Translations under genes and position numbers: made by a program | Notes under the pieces: model-generated | Database searches by the model: none | Seen by the model: the letters and a program-made list of their open reading frames with translations, nothing else | Told to the model about the DNA's origin: nothing | NCBI GenBank assembly: GCA_036937835.1 | Contig: CM072870.1 | Coordinates: forward strand, 19,186,001 to 19,250,000 | Direction of reading: 5' to 3' | Source: Pampus argenteus | Lineage: Eukaryota; Chordata; Actinopteri; Scombriformes; Stromateidae | Length of the DNA: 64,000 nucleotides | Shown here: one piece after another, positions 38,531 to 52,779 of the stretch | How positions within the stretch are numbered: the first letter of the stretch is position 1 | Layout of the letters: each line of letters opens with the position of its first letter

Positions 38531-40250
38531 AAAGGATTCTTGGATTTTCAGTTATCTTGGCTAAATACTTTTTTCTTCTTTTAAATTTTCTTTTTTTTTT
38601 TGTCTTGACATGTTTTTCTTTTCATGTTCTTCCAAACATACACCTCAACTGCTTAGCTGCTCTTTCTATGTTGAAATAGATTTTATTTGTTCTGTAATCA
38701 ACACTGGAGATCTATTTGTAAAACTGTTTTTAATATAAGGACAGAAGAAGAAGTTTTAGCTCATTGTTCAGGTGTCTAAAACATTAATAATTTCTATTTA
38801 TTCAGGACATGATACACATTAAATACATTGACATACTGATATATTTTTGCAGATATGCAACATGCACATTTTAATGCTACACATTAAAAATGAACTTATA
38901 TACTTCTTGCTTTGTACTCAGGTAATGTGTTTAGGTCCAGATGGATTTAGAATGACTACAGTTGTCAGGTCACAGTGTTGTAAATCAGATGTCAAGGGGG
39001 TCAGTGTCATATTCTCTTGATATACCCTTTGCTGAAAAATCATTCATGTTTCATTCATTCATTCATCATATTCAATCCACCCAAATCAAGAAAAAAAACA
39101 TAAGCTCTTTTTGCTTTAGTTGTATCTAACCATACAGATATTTATAGGAGATTTGATTTATTTTTGACAGGTTTTGAGTTAATACTCTTTAAGATTTCTG
39201 CCATCACCTTTATATAGAACCGGTGAATGGAGTGTCATGCTCACAGCATTGTGAGAAATTACATTTAAAACAATGAAACAGTCAGCAACATCGCTTTCCA
39301 GAAACAAGGTTCTGGTTAAGGAACTTCAGGGACTAATTGCACTTATATGAACAACTCAAATAACATCAAATTATTAAATAAAACATTGAAATCTTAACTC
39401 CCCAGCTGACAGATGAGACATCATTACTAAGCATGCCATAGGCAACTGCTCTATATTTGCTTTGATGGCAGCAAAACTGAAATGTGGACACTCAGGAGAC
39501 AAAATTGAATTAAGGATCGAGCTGAAAGAGGCAGCTTTTTGTGTGGAATACAAGCTTCTCAATGTCAGTAATGGATGTCACAGGATGGAGAGAGTAATAC
39601 TGGCCATGACTCACACAGCCTCCTGATATGTGCATGGAAAGACTTTTAACCCTTAAAACATATTTGAAAGCGTGGATGTTGTAGAATGAACTTGTGCAGG
39701 GAAACGCTAAGCAGTAAACTGTGGAATATAAAGGCAGTCCCTTTAAGAATATATATATAGGATAATATAAGATTTGACTGGTATGTTCATTATCATAGGA
39801 AAATAAAACCAAGATGGTTATTTACTCTCATGCCCACCGGGTGAATGATTAGTTTAATAATGTACTTTTAAGCAAATTTGTGTTTTCAATGATGGAAGTA
39901 CATCTAATGACAATATGTGTGCAAAATAAAATACACATTTACAGAATTCAAACTGAGACCATATATGACATTCTGCTTAATACCGGAGCAGGGTTGGTTT
40001 AATATCCTATTGCATATTATGCTACTATAATATTATATTTTGATTATCATCCTCATGCAGTTACAATTAAAATAAGCTTTAGCCTTAAGTCTTTATCCAT
40101 TCATCCAACAGTTGAGGTTTACTTTTACAAACATGTCACATATTCGATTTTACAACATGCCTTCATTTCATTTCATTTCATTTCATTTATTTATTTTTCG
40201 TTTAAAACTGCATCATCACTGGATGTGCATGTGCATTCCTAAAGCTGTGG
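38531..40250. other. intergenic DNA between polr2h and mfsd8-like gene
   Basis: AT-rich with no supported exon. It contains a (CATTT)n microsatellite of about six units at 40163-40190 and other short simple repeats. Confidence 0.6.
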
Positions 40251-40698
40251 GTCGAGTGCTCAGATTTGGGCTACAACGCATGTTATCCACCGGAAGTGAT
40301 GTATGTTGCAATCAAGCTGCGCAGAAGCATCCCGGATCTGTTTGCTTGTACAATGTTTGCAGGTGAAGTCTGGTGCTTGAAGCATTATACCTGTTCAGGG
40401 GAGTGTGCGGCGCCTTACGGATCTAAACTGTCGTGGTGCATACGTCACTGTTTACAAACGCGGAACGATATGCATTTCTACAGTATTTAAACTATTTTGT
40501 TTTTCTTCCCCCCCCCCCCCAAACTGGCTGCAGACAGGCTTGGTAATATGTCCCTGCGTTCAGCTCTAATTGGAAGCAGTGCACTCGGGATTATGTCAAC
40601 TGTGGTGTTTTGTCGAGACACTATGGAAATGGATCTGGAAGAATAATGAAGGTTGGTCAGCCAAAGCAGAGAAAGAACAATTGTAGCAGCAAAACACG
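40251..40698 (+). promoter_or_regulatory. mfsd8-like promoter and 5' UTR region
   Basis: This higher-G+C stretch before the start codon contains an ETS motif CCACCGGAAGTGATG (40288-40302) and a CRE-like TACGTCAC (40441-40448), then a C10 run. No TATA box is obvious. These are typical of ubiquitously expressed genes. The exact start site is not determined. Confidence 0.4.
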
Positions 40699-43600
40699 AT
40701 GGATACTCAACGGAAAAAGAAGTTGACATTTTTCACCATTGGACTCATCTTTCTTCTAAGCGGTATAGAATATGGTGAGATCTGCTTTTTCTGTGTTGCA
40801 GCACTTACATTGATAGATTTAATAATGTTACATGTACCAGGGTTTACTTATTTTTGATTAAAAAACATGTGAAATGTGTGTATAATCATAGAATATACAA
40901 AAAACAAATAGTTTAAAAGTCTTAACTTGAGGATTGGAGCTTGTTCTCACCTAAATCAGACTATCAGCAGTTCATATTTACTGAATGAAACCTGGGTTAG
41001 TGTTAGTAGAAAGTTGAGGCCTTTAACACAGATGCAACTTGATCCATGGTTACCTTTTTAAAAATCACAGATGACATCTGAATCAGCAATGTATGAAATA
41101 CACACTGTTATTGACTCAATCGCGTGGTAAGTTTTAAAGTTATAGCTTTAAAGTCTTTAAGCTTTAAATATATCCACACCTCTTTGACACTGTCAATAAA
41201 TCTCTGTGGTGTTAGATTACATTACAGCTTACAATGGAGACTCTATTTTTTTCTGCTCGCTCGGTATATAAGTGTGAAAAGCTGTGACAAAGAAGCAAGA
41301 TTCAGTTTTTACAAGAAATGGTTTTTTATCAGCTCCGTGTACAGATGTCTTTGTCAGGATGAAGAAACTGTGGAATTTCACAGCATACAAGACGTGTTGA
41401 GCAATTACTTCTTCTCTGGACTTTTTCTGTGAACATGTGTTATTGTGTCATCTGACCCAGGAATCGGGAATTAAATGTTAATTGTATTGGGTCAGCACTA
41501 TCCTTTTGTCTATGGGAAGTATTGTTGGGGGGGGTTAAAGTTAAACTTGCAGCTCTCTCAGCATTACCAGCATGAACGCGAAGAAGGTTAAAAGCTGTAA
41601 GTAAAGACGACAACAACATCCAGTTTCCATCTCATCTTATGGATCTCCTTCTGAAGCAAGATTAACATATCTAATCAAAGTTCATCAAGACTATTAGAGA
41701 CTTGGGTAAAATATACAATATGATCCAAAAGTCTGACACAACTTTCCCTGCACCATGCACTGTGTATTTCCAGTTCAACTATGAGCTTCTCTCTATAAAG
41801 GTAAATCTATGTAATTAGAGTGCCATTGTGCTGCCCTCGCTCGGCATCGGATAAACGTCTCTGCAGGGCTCAAGGGAGTCACCGGGTTGCAATAAAGACT
41901 GTTTAGAAAGCATGTGCAGGCAGCCTAATGGTTGATTTATTCCCAAAATGTTACTGTTTACTTCCACGAAGACTTGATGGCACAGATGATTCAGGCACAA
42001 CCGGATTTAAATAGAGCGCATTCAACCGATTTACAAGAATCTAGCTTTATAGTATTAACACTATTACTAATACTAAGCTGACAATTACTGTGCTATTAGC
42101 GAGGCATGAACTTACTAGCTATAATATTATTTTTTTTCAATTTCCAGAATCAGATAGAAGCTAATTCCCCTTGTTTCTTTTTTTTTCACCAGCTGTGATA
42201 TTGCCCACAATATGGAGATACTTGCAGACTTTACATGCAGCACCTTATTTCCTGGGTTTGGCTCTATCAGCATTCAGCCTGAGTGGCCTCCTGTCGGGGC
42301 CGCTGTTTGGTCACCTGTCCGACAGAACACGAACCACCAAGAAGATCATCCTGTTTGCCAACGTTTTTGAAATAGTTGGTGAGTCCGGACTCCTCTTGCA
42401 CTCATATATATATATATTTAATTAATTCATTTATATCCGATTCCCCCCTTTCTTTTAATTCTTTTCAGGTAACTTCATGTACTTCATGGGTTACTCTAAG
42501 TGGCTCTTACTGTCAAGCAGGCTGGTGGCAGGTGAGTTTATTTTACCCTCTATATTTCAGTGCTGTAATTCATTAATAAAATATATGTTTTTTCCACCTC
42601 AGGCATCGGCACAGGCGCTGGCTCATCCATCTTTGGCTTCCTGACCAGAAGCACAGCCCCGGACGATCGCGCCACTGTATTTGCCGCTGTCATGGCATGT
42701 CGACAGGCTGGCCTTCTGATTGGTCGGTCTACTTCTCTGCTGTTTGACGACAAATATCAAAGGCTGCTAATCATTTGACTTTAACTATTATGAATCTGGG
42801 ATGGATTTGTATTCTTTACACGTACCTCTTGGGATTTGCTGATTTGAGTGAACTGGCTGAAGCACGTTTGAATCTTTCCTTTGATGCAGGTCCAGCATTT
42901 AACATCTTCCTGAGGCTGTGTGATTTCCAAATTGGTCCTTTTGTGGTCAATAAATATACTGCACCAGGGGTAAGAAATAAAATATGTTAATTTTTAGAGC
43001 AGAATGTAAACTTCGCGACACATTTTTTTTTTACCGTCCTCTTCATCCCCAACAGTTGTTCATGTGTCTGCTGTGGATTCTCCTTCAACTGGCTGTGGTC
43101 TTCATGTACTGGGACCTACCGCCTCTGGAGAGGAGGAAGGCCAAGGAGAGTTCGACAAGCGAAAGCAGGGAGGTGGAGAATGAGAAAGGGCTTGTGGAAG
43201 ATGAGGAAGAGGGTGATGATGAGGAAAAGCCTCTAATGGGGTCCCAGGAGCTGGCGGGGTCCTACGGTTCAGTGGTGACACCGAACCCAACCAGGAACCA
43301 CACCTATGCTGCCTCCGATACAATGCCGAATGATATCCTGCCAGCTTCTTCTCCAGTGCCACCAGAGTCTCACGAGTCCTCGAGTCCCTTTAAGAATTTC
43401 AGTATAACCCGGGGTAGGTGGTTGGGAGTAGCCGTGCTTGTGTGGTTTCAATATCACATTTTAGGGTTAGTAAAAAGCTTGAAAATCTAAATCTAAGCTC
43501 TAAATAGTAATTTAAATGATTTGCATTCATGGATTTCTCATGATCTAATGTGCATGTCTTAAAAAAAAAAATATTAATCACAATTAATCTACTGAACATT

Positions 43601-43823
43601 ACTAGATTTGATTGCCAATTTGCCATTTTACTGGCTGGCTTTCAGAGTTTTTATCTGTTTAATTCGCCTATTTTGTTAGCTTTGTTTCTTTATTTTTATT
43701 TTTTGTCTAATTGTGCATTCAGGAAAATACCTTAAATCTTTCTGAAGAATGCAGATGCACTTTTAAAAATGGTAGCTGTTCCATTGCAAAACTTAATTTG
43801 TCTCTCTGCCATTTCTCCCTTTC

Positions 43824-43915
<92 letters not shown>

Positions 43916-46125
43916 CTTGCTTTGTGTCCGTAGAGTTCATGAGAGAAGAGGTGGTTGTGCTACTCTCTGCTCAGTTCATCACCCTCTTCAATCAGACGGC
44001 ACTGGAGGTGCAGTAAATGGCACACAGACAGAAACACACAATAAATATTCTGCAACCGTTTGCCTTTTATTTGACAGTAGAAAGTGCAGACAGACATGAA
44101 ACAAGGGTAGAGAGAGAGTGTGCTATGACTTGCAACAAAGGTCTGTGGATGTTGCAGTGATACATCTTAATCTAACCAAATTACCTTTATAGATCAAATC
44201 CATGGTCAATATTGTGCGCCTATTTAACAATATAAATCCATTAAAATCCAATCATGTTTTCTTCCTATATAATAAAACATCTGTACCATGCCAACATCTA
44301 CTGTACACCATTCCCTCCTCAGACCATGGTGACCCCGCTGACTCAGAAGTATTTCAGTTACGGGGAGCTGGAAAACAGCGTGATGTACTGTCTCTGTGGT
44401 GTGGAGGTGATCGCCGGCTTCCTGTTTGTGCGTTGGCTGAGTCAGCGTGTCGCTGAGCGGGTGGTTCTGGCCATCGGTCTCACCATCTGCAACATCTCCT
44501 GTGTCTGGTGCCTCATCTTCGTCGCTAACCCACTGGGTCAGTCTGCACTGCACTCAAAAAAAAGTCCTCGCTTTTGTTATTGCACACGTGCATGACTCGT
44601 GTTTATGTATCATACATGTTAACTCTCTTAAATTTTTTTTCCTCCGCTACATCTTTTCTGTAGGTGGTTTTCAATGGCAGCTGACAGAGTTCATCATTGG
44701 GGTGTTTTTGCAGGTTTTGGGGTTGCCATTTGTAGCTGTGGCCCAAGTTTCCCTTTTCTCCAAAGTCACTGAGGAGAGAACACAAGGTGAGAAACAGCAG
44801 CATCTAGTGTCCAGTGTAGCTCACATGTACTTGTGTTTTGTGTGCTGAGAGCTCTTATGCGTTTGTGTCTTGCAGGTTTCAGTCAGGGAATACGCCGCTC
44901 AGTTGGGGGTCTGGCTACCATCCTGGGCCCTCTGTGGGCTGGTGGCCTTACTGAAAACATGTATATCATGATGGGTGTAATGATGGCACTCTTGGCACTG
45001 CTAACGGTAAGCAAAGAGGAAAAAATGATCGCTATATGTGAGCAGACTTTTCCACAAGTTCAATGTATAAAGACACGATTTGCTTGATGCATTGGATGAA
45101 TTGCCACTCATAATATTACTTTCTGTAAATTCCTCTCTCAGTATGATATGAGTAACGTCACTGGCAGAGAGGATAATGAAAAATCATCCTTAATGCAACC
45201 CTTGTTCTGTGTGCTCATATAAATAAATAAATAAAAAATAGCAAGCATGTGTCCATGTGCACGAGAGCGTAAAATTGATGTGCATATTATTTCTGTTCCC
45301 AAAAAAAAATTTCGGTGACAGTATTTTAGCAGTGAGAATTTAATTGGGACAAATGAGAAACAAACAAACCGCACAAAAGGGGGTTTAAAGCTATGAAGAG
45401 GAGATGCAAGTGGACATCTATAGCCAGCAGCTACTCTTGCATGAGGGGAATAAACAAGCAAAACTAAATGCTTGTAATGAACCGTGGGCAAACCGCAATG
45501 TAACAACTAAATGTTTCCAGTATCATTGCGGAAAGAGGAAAACAAAAACTTGTGTGCGCCTGCTGAGAGAAGGACTCGGTGTGTGTATTTCCAAACAGAG
45601 GTGAAGGGGCTTCACCTTGCAGTTCTTTCTTCCAAATTGGGTCCACCAGGAACCTCCCTTTTACTGCTGTGGTTTCTTTTTTTTTCTCATTATTTTCAGT
45701 ATGAAGGACACGCTGGTGTACATCGCTTACAGCTCTGAAACAGCGTCAAATGTTAAAATTTAACAGCTTTGAGGCAGATTACTGCACTTCCGCATCTTTG
45801 GCTTTTAGGGAGTTTTTAGGATTTACTCGGTAACTAATTGTAGAAAAGTTTTAGAGAAAAAAAAGTTGCCAAAGATTTTTTTTTTTTTTAAAATAAAGAT
45901 TACTTTCTTGGATTGATATTGTCTTTTTTTCTGTACACCACATCTTTTCTTCAATGTTTTGTGTATCTTACAGGAACCTTAAATGTAATCGTAAGAAAAA
46001 GAAAAGATTTTTTTTTAACACTGCTCTAATACTCTTCAATACAGATGATGCTGGCTTTCTCATACGACCGGCTGGTTGAACCTGCTGCAGAGGAGCAAGA
46101 AGAAAGCCCAGACAACTGTGGTTAA
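40699..46125 (+). CDS. mfsd8l: MFSD8/CLN7-like major facilitator transporter
   Basis: Eleven coding exons: 40699-40774, 42193-42378, 42469-42531, 42603-42722, 42890-42969, 43056-43413, 43934-44007, 44323-44536, 44664-44786, 44876-45006 and 46045-46125. They total 1506 nt (501 aa). It is a polytopic membrane protein with a 12-segment MFS layout. The MFS motif A (GHLSDRTRTTKK, 65-76) follows the second helix, and GIGTGAGSSIFG follows the third. A long acidic cytosolic loop (about 196-294, EDEEEGDDEE) separates the two halves. FNQTALETMVTPLTQKYFSY and the following VEVIAGFLFVRWLSQRVAERVVL resemble the C-terminal half of MFSD8 (CLN7), the lysosomal/endosomal channel-like protein of neuronal ceroid lipofuscinosis. 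It is divergent from MFSD8 itself and probably belongs to the separate MFSD8-like group of fish. Substrate and location are not deducible here. Exon 4 (GTCGGT) and exon 7 (GTGCAG) have weak donors, but the frame requires them. Confidence 0.85.
43825..43911 (+). repeat. (CT)43 microsatellite in mfsd8-like intron 6
   Basis: An uninterrupted TC dinucleotide run of about 87 bases ends 22 bases before the coding start of exon 7 (43934), so it forms the polypyrimidine tract of that 3' splice site. Length is likely to be polymorphic. Confidence 0.95.
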
Positions 46126-46382
46126 TCCAGCTGGAGAAGCGGGTAATTGAAAGGTAAACTATCAATTAAAATCATAATACACTCAGACCTGAACTGGTAA
46201 CATATTCAGAAATGAACTTTAGTGTAACTAGAACGTAGGCCACAAAGTAAATATATATATACGTCCAATATTTCTTTCTCTTTCTGCCAGAGCAAAGTGG
46301 GAGCATCCTGCATCTCACAGTCCCTCCACAGTTCCACGGGTCTGCTTTTGGGACCGATGTGCATGGTGATAATTACGCAGCA

Positions 46383-46419
<37 letters not shown>

Positions 46420-47070
46420 CACCACCTCACGAGTACTTCCCTCAAGCTTGGACTCGTCAGTTTCGTGCACAGAGGCAGATGAAAGTACTGATTTGGTGTA
46501 TTTGTATATTTCCCATGGAAATCTGGAATCCTGCATGTGTCCAAGTGTTGGATGAAAATTGTTTCCATCCGTTTGTGTTCTGCACTAAGCACCAGTGAAG
46601 ACCCATCACATTCACAGTCTTCTTGCATGTGTTTCAGCACACGCAATATAACGGTTATTGTTGAATTTAAAAAAAGCCCAATGGTTGTGTATTATGGGTT
46701 TCTAACAACAGGTTGTCCTTGAACACAGCTAAACAATTGCAATACCTGTATTTTCATTGCAAATCGCAGATATCAATTAAATCCTGAACTAAATGTTTTG
46801 TGAATTAATTCAGGGTGACTGCTCTCGATCAATCATTGTGTTGGGTGCCTAACAGAACCGCTAACGCTAAGAATTTAATTAAGTTAGAGTTTGTCATCCT
46901 GTGTTTATAAAAAAAAATACATGCATGCAACCATAAAAGTAATACAGTTGTCAAAGAAATGCTCAATACCTGTAGTTTGTGAAGTGAAAATGGTCCTGTT
47001 AGACATTCAAGGTTGCTATTTAAACTTTTAAACTTTGCGGTGCAAATAATAAAAAATATGTCTTGCTTTG
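46126..47070 (+). other. mfsd8-like 3' UTR and flank
   Basis: Non-coding sequence after the stop. It includes a (CA)15 microsatellite at about 46388-46417. The first clear AATAAA is near 47048-47053, so the 3' UTR may be about 0.9 kb. The signal choice is uncertain. Confidence 0.35.
46388..46417 (+). repeat. (CA)15 microsatellite
   Basis: An uninterrupted CA dinucleotide run downstream of the mfsd8-like stop codon. Confidence 0.9.
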
Positions 47071-48839
47071 CTTTGAGCCAAGCAATAATTCATTTATTAA
47101 GCAATAATTAAATCATTGTTTGTTTTGCTGCTGGTGTAGTACATATTTTCAACACTGGTGGGCACTCTTAGTCTTTCTTCTGAAGTATATCTTTGCCGTT
47201 ACTGAGCTTAATGTTTAGTATGTAATCCCAGTCAGCCAGAAAACTCCATAAGGTCAAGTGCAATGTTGCAAAAACATATTTATAAGATCTGCTTTATTAG
47301 CAACTTTGGTGCTTTAAAAGTCTTGTAGGTGTTTTCAGGTGCACCAAAACGCATACCAATCAGTCTCAGAAGAGTTATTTTCAAAGGCTTGAACTTATAT
47401 TTTATACCTCTTAAAAATTCTGTTCAGGTTTTATGCTCACAAACCCAAAATATGTTATGAACTAATGTATTGTGCATTTATTTATTAGACATTTTGTGTA
47501 TACCTGACATGTACAGTAACGTTTTTGTATTCCTTGTCACTTTATGGGAGATATAGATCTTCCACTATGCTTCATTAACATGTGTTTCATTATTCTCTTG
47601 GGAATCACCGAGTGTGTTTGTGAACAGTTGTTTTACGAGAGCTGAGCAATAATGATGCTGATATTCATACATACAAATCCTTTTCTTTATTATAATATAT
47701 TATAATATAATAATTAACTAGAAAGAATAAATAAGTTATATTAATAAATTGTTCATTTATTTCTTTAAATGTATTTTTTTATTAACTCAAACCAATGATT
47801 TTAAAAATTTGTTTCGAGGTAAATGACTTTAATAAAAAATAAAAAAAATAATATATATATATAATTAATATATTATGTACAATAATTAAAAATATTATTT
47901 TGGAGCACAGTTTTGAAGTATATTTTAAAAATAGTGATAAAAACACAAGACAAGAATTGTTTCATAGTCGTTTTTTTTACATTTTAGTTTTGTAATTTAT
48001 CTAGCCTATCTAGTAAAATACATCTAATAATTTAATTCATCTAATAATTTAATGGTTAATGTACTATTTGCAAGTATGAAATTAAATATTAATATTAATG
48101 CACTGTATCTGCATTACCAGAGCTAATACACATCTGAATTAATTTAATGTTTTTTTCCCCTTTTTTTCCAGTTAAATACTCACATCTATAATAATCTGTC
48201 ATGAGGACAATATCACAGATAATATAATATTCAATATTCGAATATAATTTAACATGATATGAAAAAAAAATAGAAACAGCAACTCCAGGATAACATGGTC
48301 AACCCTAACCCTTACAAACCAAAGCATATGTTGTGTTTTTTTTGAGTTTTACTTCCCTTGAACGTGCCCTTGAATGTACTGCTATATTTGATGCAAAACT
48401 CAGTAGAATAATTTTACCAGTAGTCACATTTTAGTATTTGAATGTGGTTATAAAATAAATAAAACATAAACATATATAGTTCATAGTGGATTCACATCTT
48501 CCATATAATCACATTTCAAATGATTTAGGAGCAATTGGTACAAAACTACAAAAATATTAAATATATGAAAAAGTAAATGCAAAAATTATACATTTTATTG
48601 AATATTTTATTGCAGGTAAATTGATAATGAATCATATGTAGGAAAAAAATATTGACAGCTAATAAGGATTTTAATTAAATAGACATGCGGCCTCTTGTTT
48701 TGCAGATACATTTTAGACTAAAGCATATACATATATATATATATTTTTTATATAAGTTACAATTAAACCAGCACATTTCTGAGGCTTAACAGTGTTGACT
48801 GTTAAAGTGGATGAGGCCCCGCTGGGGGTCGCTGTCACT

Positions 48840-49000
48840 TCACTGAGAGAGCCGAGGAACGAGGGTGAAGTTGTGGTGTTTTCCGCTCATGACGACACGA
48901 CTGCCTGATGACATGATGGCGAGGGGGGCGTGGCTTCGTACGTGAACTCTAGTTGAACCCATTTTGGCGTCGGGCGGTGCAGGCTTTAAAATGTTATGAC
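48840..49000 (-). CDS. weak candidate terminal coding exon
   Basis: On the - strand an open frame ends at TGA 48840-48842 with coding-like composition (KMGSTRVHVRSHAPLA, then VVMSGKHHNFTLVPRLSQ). The patch is much more G+C-rich than its flanks. A possible acceptor is TTTTAAAG|CCTGC (about 48985), but its pyrimidine tract is poor. Upstream exons of such a gene would have to lie further right, and none was recognised. Protein family unknown. Confidence 0.2.
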
Positions 49001-52000
49001 ACGGGGCCAGTAACAGAGGTATTTTGGCTTCTTTTCTCTTAACTAGACCTCCCCCACAAAAACACACAAACACACACACACAGACACACACACTTGGCCT
49101 GCAGCAGCAGTCTGACCGAACAACAACCCTGCATATCAAGGTCAGAAGTGTAGAACACGCCGTGTGTCATATCAACCGTAGTTGTCGGGTTAAGTTTGGT
49201 AAGCTTGCAGCTCATCGTTTGCAGCCAATCACAGGGTTTTTGGTTATGAGGCATGCAATTCCAAATTTGATGATGATAATGGACACGTGAACTTTTGGTG
49301 AACTGTGTTTTTTCCTTGACTAAAGAGGGCAACGAGGGCAGAGGGAGTTCAGTAGGACTTAAAGCGGGTTTTTTGTTTTTTAATCTCATTCCTCGAGCTT
49401 GATTACTGATTGACCATCACAAACTAGGTTAGGAGATGAATTTGTATGATGCACTGCGACACTGAGACTTGTGGGACATTGCAGCTTAGTCTGTGACATA
49501 CATATTTTACACGCAAGTATGGACAAAGTCAGCAACCACTTTTTTCCCCGCATATCTCCTTTTCTTGTTCTTCCCCCCGCGCACAGTGCATAAGACCTTT
49601 TTCAGTTCAAGAATAATAACCTCAACATCATTATAAGACTTTCATGAAGCCAGTCGAGATGGGTAATAAGTGAACAGACGTGCTCTCAAGCCTGAACCTG
49701 TGAGCTTTTGAACTTACCAAAGTATGAAATATTTAGCTGTGCACCGGTGTCACGGATTCTTAATGTTTTTTTTTTTGCAAAAAGTGCTCGAGCCAACAGT
49801 CAAATCAAAACGGTGGCACCAACAGAAACCTGTGAAAGTCTGTGAGTGTCCCTGCATGGATAGCACTTGAACCCGGTGTTAATAATGCATGTCACACGGA
49901 GGAGGTGACATCTCAAAAGCAAGACGGTTACAGAGAAAAGAGGGGAGCAGAGTGCTTGAGATGTGGCACATTATAACAAGGAAAAGCGGATGCACCCTTG
50001 ACGTCGAGTCTGCTATAACAACGGAGGGGGAAAGATCCAGACGATCTCACACCAAAGTTCCACTTCATCCTAGTTTCTTTAGTTTAAAAGGTCATCTGGA
50101 GAACCTAGTTGTTTGATTGCTATAAAAAAAAAATAAAAAAAAGTCCACACCTACAGAAAATTGAGCTCCATTTCTGTCAGACTTTCAGGCATGCAGATGA
50201 TTTTTTCCTTCTTCTTTCCTATCAGTAAAGCAGGGTTGTGTAATGCTTCTTCTGACTGAATGAATAATTACGTCTGTGTAGCCTATAGACCCAGGACTGG
50301 GTTGTCCAAGCCGACCGGCTGCTATTGCACACAGAGAGTTCTGTTTTTTTTTTTTTTCCTAAATGGGTCACGCTTCAGTCATCTTCAGCGCTGGAAGTTT
50401 TTTATCTTCAGCAAAACCACCTTCCCTCCCCCTCTTTGATCTTAAAACATCTCACTCTGGATTTGTAATTCTGAGAGTCTCTTTGACCCTTTGACATCGC
50501 GCTAGTTCTGTTTCAAGTCTTGACCCGTGTAGTCGACGAGATCGAGAGCGGCACATAAGGGATTAAGGATACTTTTGTCACATCTTACACATTTTTCAAA
50601 CTCTTTGATTTGGTCAGTTTCCAAACAATATGAAAAGAATACTAATTTCTACTTGTCTGTACTTTACTATTCCCTCTTCTCCCTTTCTTCTCTCCGTCTG
50701 AAGTGTTGTTGAAAGTGAAGTCCTCTTATCTATCTGCACGTTTTTGTTGCATATCTTTTGCTACGAGATCTTCTCTGTTGTTACATAGTAAGTTTTGTCT
50801 CATATATTATGTCTGGAGTACCATTTTTCTTCGGTACACGTTCTACTTTAACTCCATTACTTTGTCTCGACAGCAGCTCTGCTTTCAACAAATATCATCA
50901 TTTCTCTGTTTGAGTCCTGCGTCTGTGTTTTAATTGTGATCTGACCACCACCGCTACCAACATACATCCAATCTCATCCGTCCCTTCTTCTTCTTCTCCC
51001 AGAACAGAGATTACTAGCCCATCTGTATCACCAGAGCCACGCTAAGCCGATGGGAGCCCTGCTCAGCAAGGCACCGCCGCAATTGTTAACCCTGATTAAC
51101 TTGATGTGGCGTTCAGTAGAGGGAACAGTGTGAAAATCAAGCCAGTGCCGTGACCCAGTGCCCTACCACTGAACCGAAGGGGAATTGGGCAAACTTGGGG
51201 AGGGAGGATGAGAACGGGAGCCAAAAAAAAAAAAAAAAAAAAAAGAGTAGCGAACACAGCAGCATAAAAGCGAGATGCATTAATGGTAGAGAGATTACGA
51301 CAGTTTGAGGCCTCTACCAAAGATTGCACAGGAGGAACACACATATATGCACATAAATATCCTACCGAGTGCAGCGAAAACACGGTGTCAGTGGCGATAT
51401 GGATTTCTAGCAGTGAAACATAAATTGTCTTGACTTTTTAGTGCTCCTGTTATGGGCTTGTGAAGAGCCGCTGGGTGCAACAGAGAACATTAAAGATTCA
51501 GTTGTAACTATTATAGTGAGATTATCATTACACGGAGAAGACGCTGTAGATGTTTGCAGCATGGTATTAACTGGAGCATAGTTTAAATGAAACGCATATA
51601 CAGTAGTACTCACGTTAGCATTAAGATTTAGAATTAGGATTTGATTCATTTGTTGTCCCTAAGACACAGTAGGACTATATGCTTGTACTTGACTTTTAAC
51701 ATGGTAGGAGATTCAGATGCAGTTTTTTTTTTCTTTTTTTTTTTTTTAATAAAATATCATCACAGATAGCATATTCGTATATGAGGCATTGAATAATTGA
51801 ATGCAATGCATGTTCCTTGTCACATAACATTTAAACTTTAATTATCACGGAGTGGATATAACACATTGTATTACATTACAACTGTACCATGGATAATCCT
51901 CCATTATGTTTATCTTCACAGATGAGCCTTACGGATTTTCATGTTGTTTTTGTTTTTTTGGGTTTTCTTTTTTTATTTAAAACATTTACAAATCTACTTT

Positions 52001-52779
52001 TGTACCTAGAAAATGTGTCACTGCTAATGCCTTGTTCAGCTTGAAAGGTCAAGTTAAGCCATTACGTCAGCTTTTATATTTTGGCTGCAACATATTGTTG
52101 GACCCAGCTGGCAGGAAACCATCAGGCATGTTGCGTGACAGGATTTCGTGTTCAGCGTTTGAATTCCAGCTTAAATATACTAAAAATAGGATGTTTGCCA
52201 GCGTGTCTTTATTTAATAATGTGCAATCTACACGCAGCTCTGCTACACCCATATGAAGGAATGTTGTTTTTTTTGCATACATGGTTGACGACATAATTTT
52301 TTTATTTTACGTTTTTAAGTGTAAAAAGATTCATGAAATGTGTACATTTTTTTCCATTTTAAGCCTAGAGGGGACAACTGACATCAAATGTACTGCTGAA
52401 CATCATCCGTGAAGTCATATGAATTCAGGCGAATGAGTGAGAGAGTCACATCTTCTCCCTGATTAAGCCATCGGTCCTCTGTGCAGCTATGTTTGTCAGA
52501 AATATGAACAAAAACATGACAGGACTGTAGTGTCTCCATCTCTACACATTATATCTAAAATATCTGTAAACAGGGAGGACAAATGCTTTAATTGTTGAGT
52601 TAATTGAGGAAGGTAAATTATTTCTGGAAAATTATTTCATTTTAAAATGAAAGGTACCAAAATACATTTTATTATTTACTTTTTGTTTAAAATGGTTTTA
52701 TAGTGGGTTTGGGATGTTGTCACGGATTAGGAAGCTTTGAAAAGAATAAAGCCTCGCAATGACACCCAAACAAATAGAG

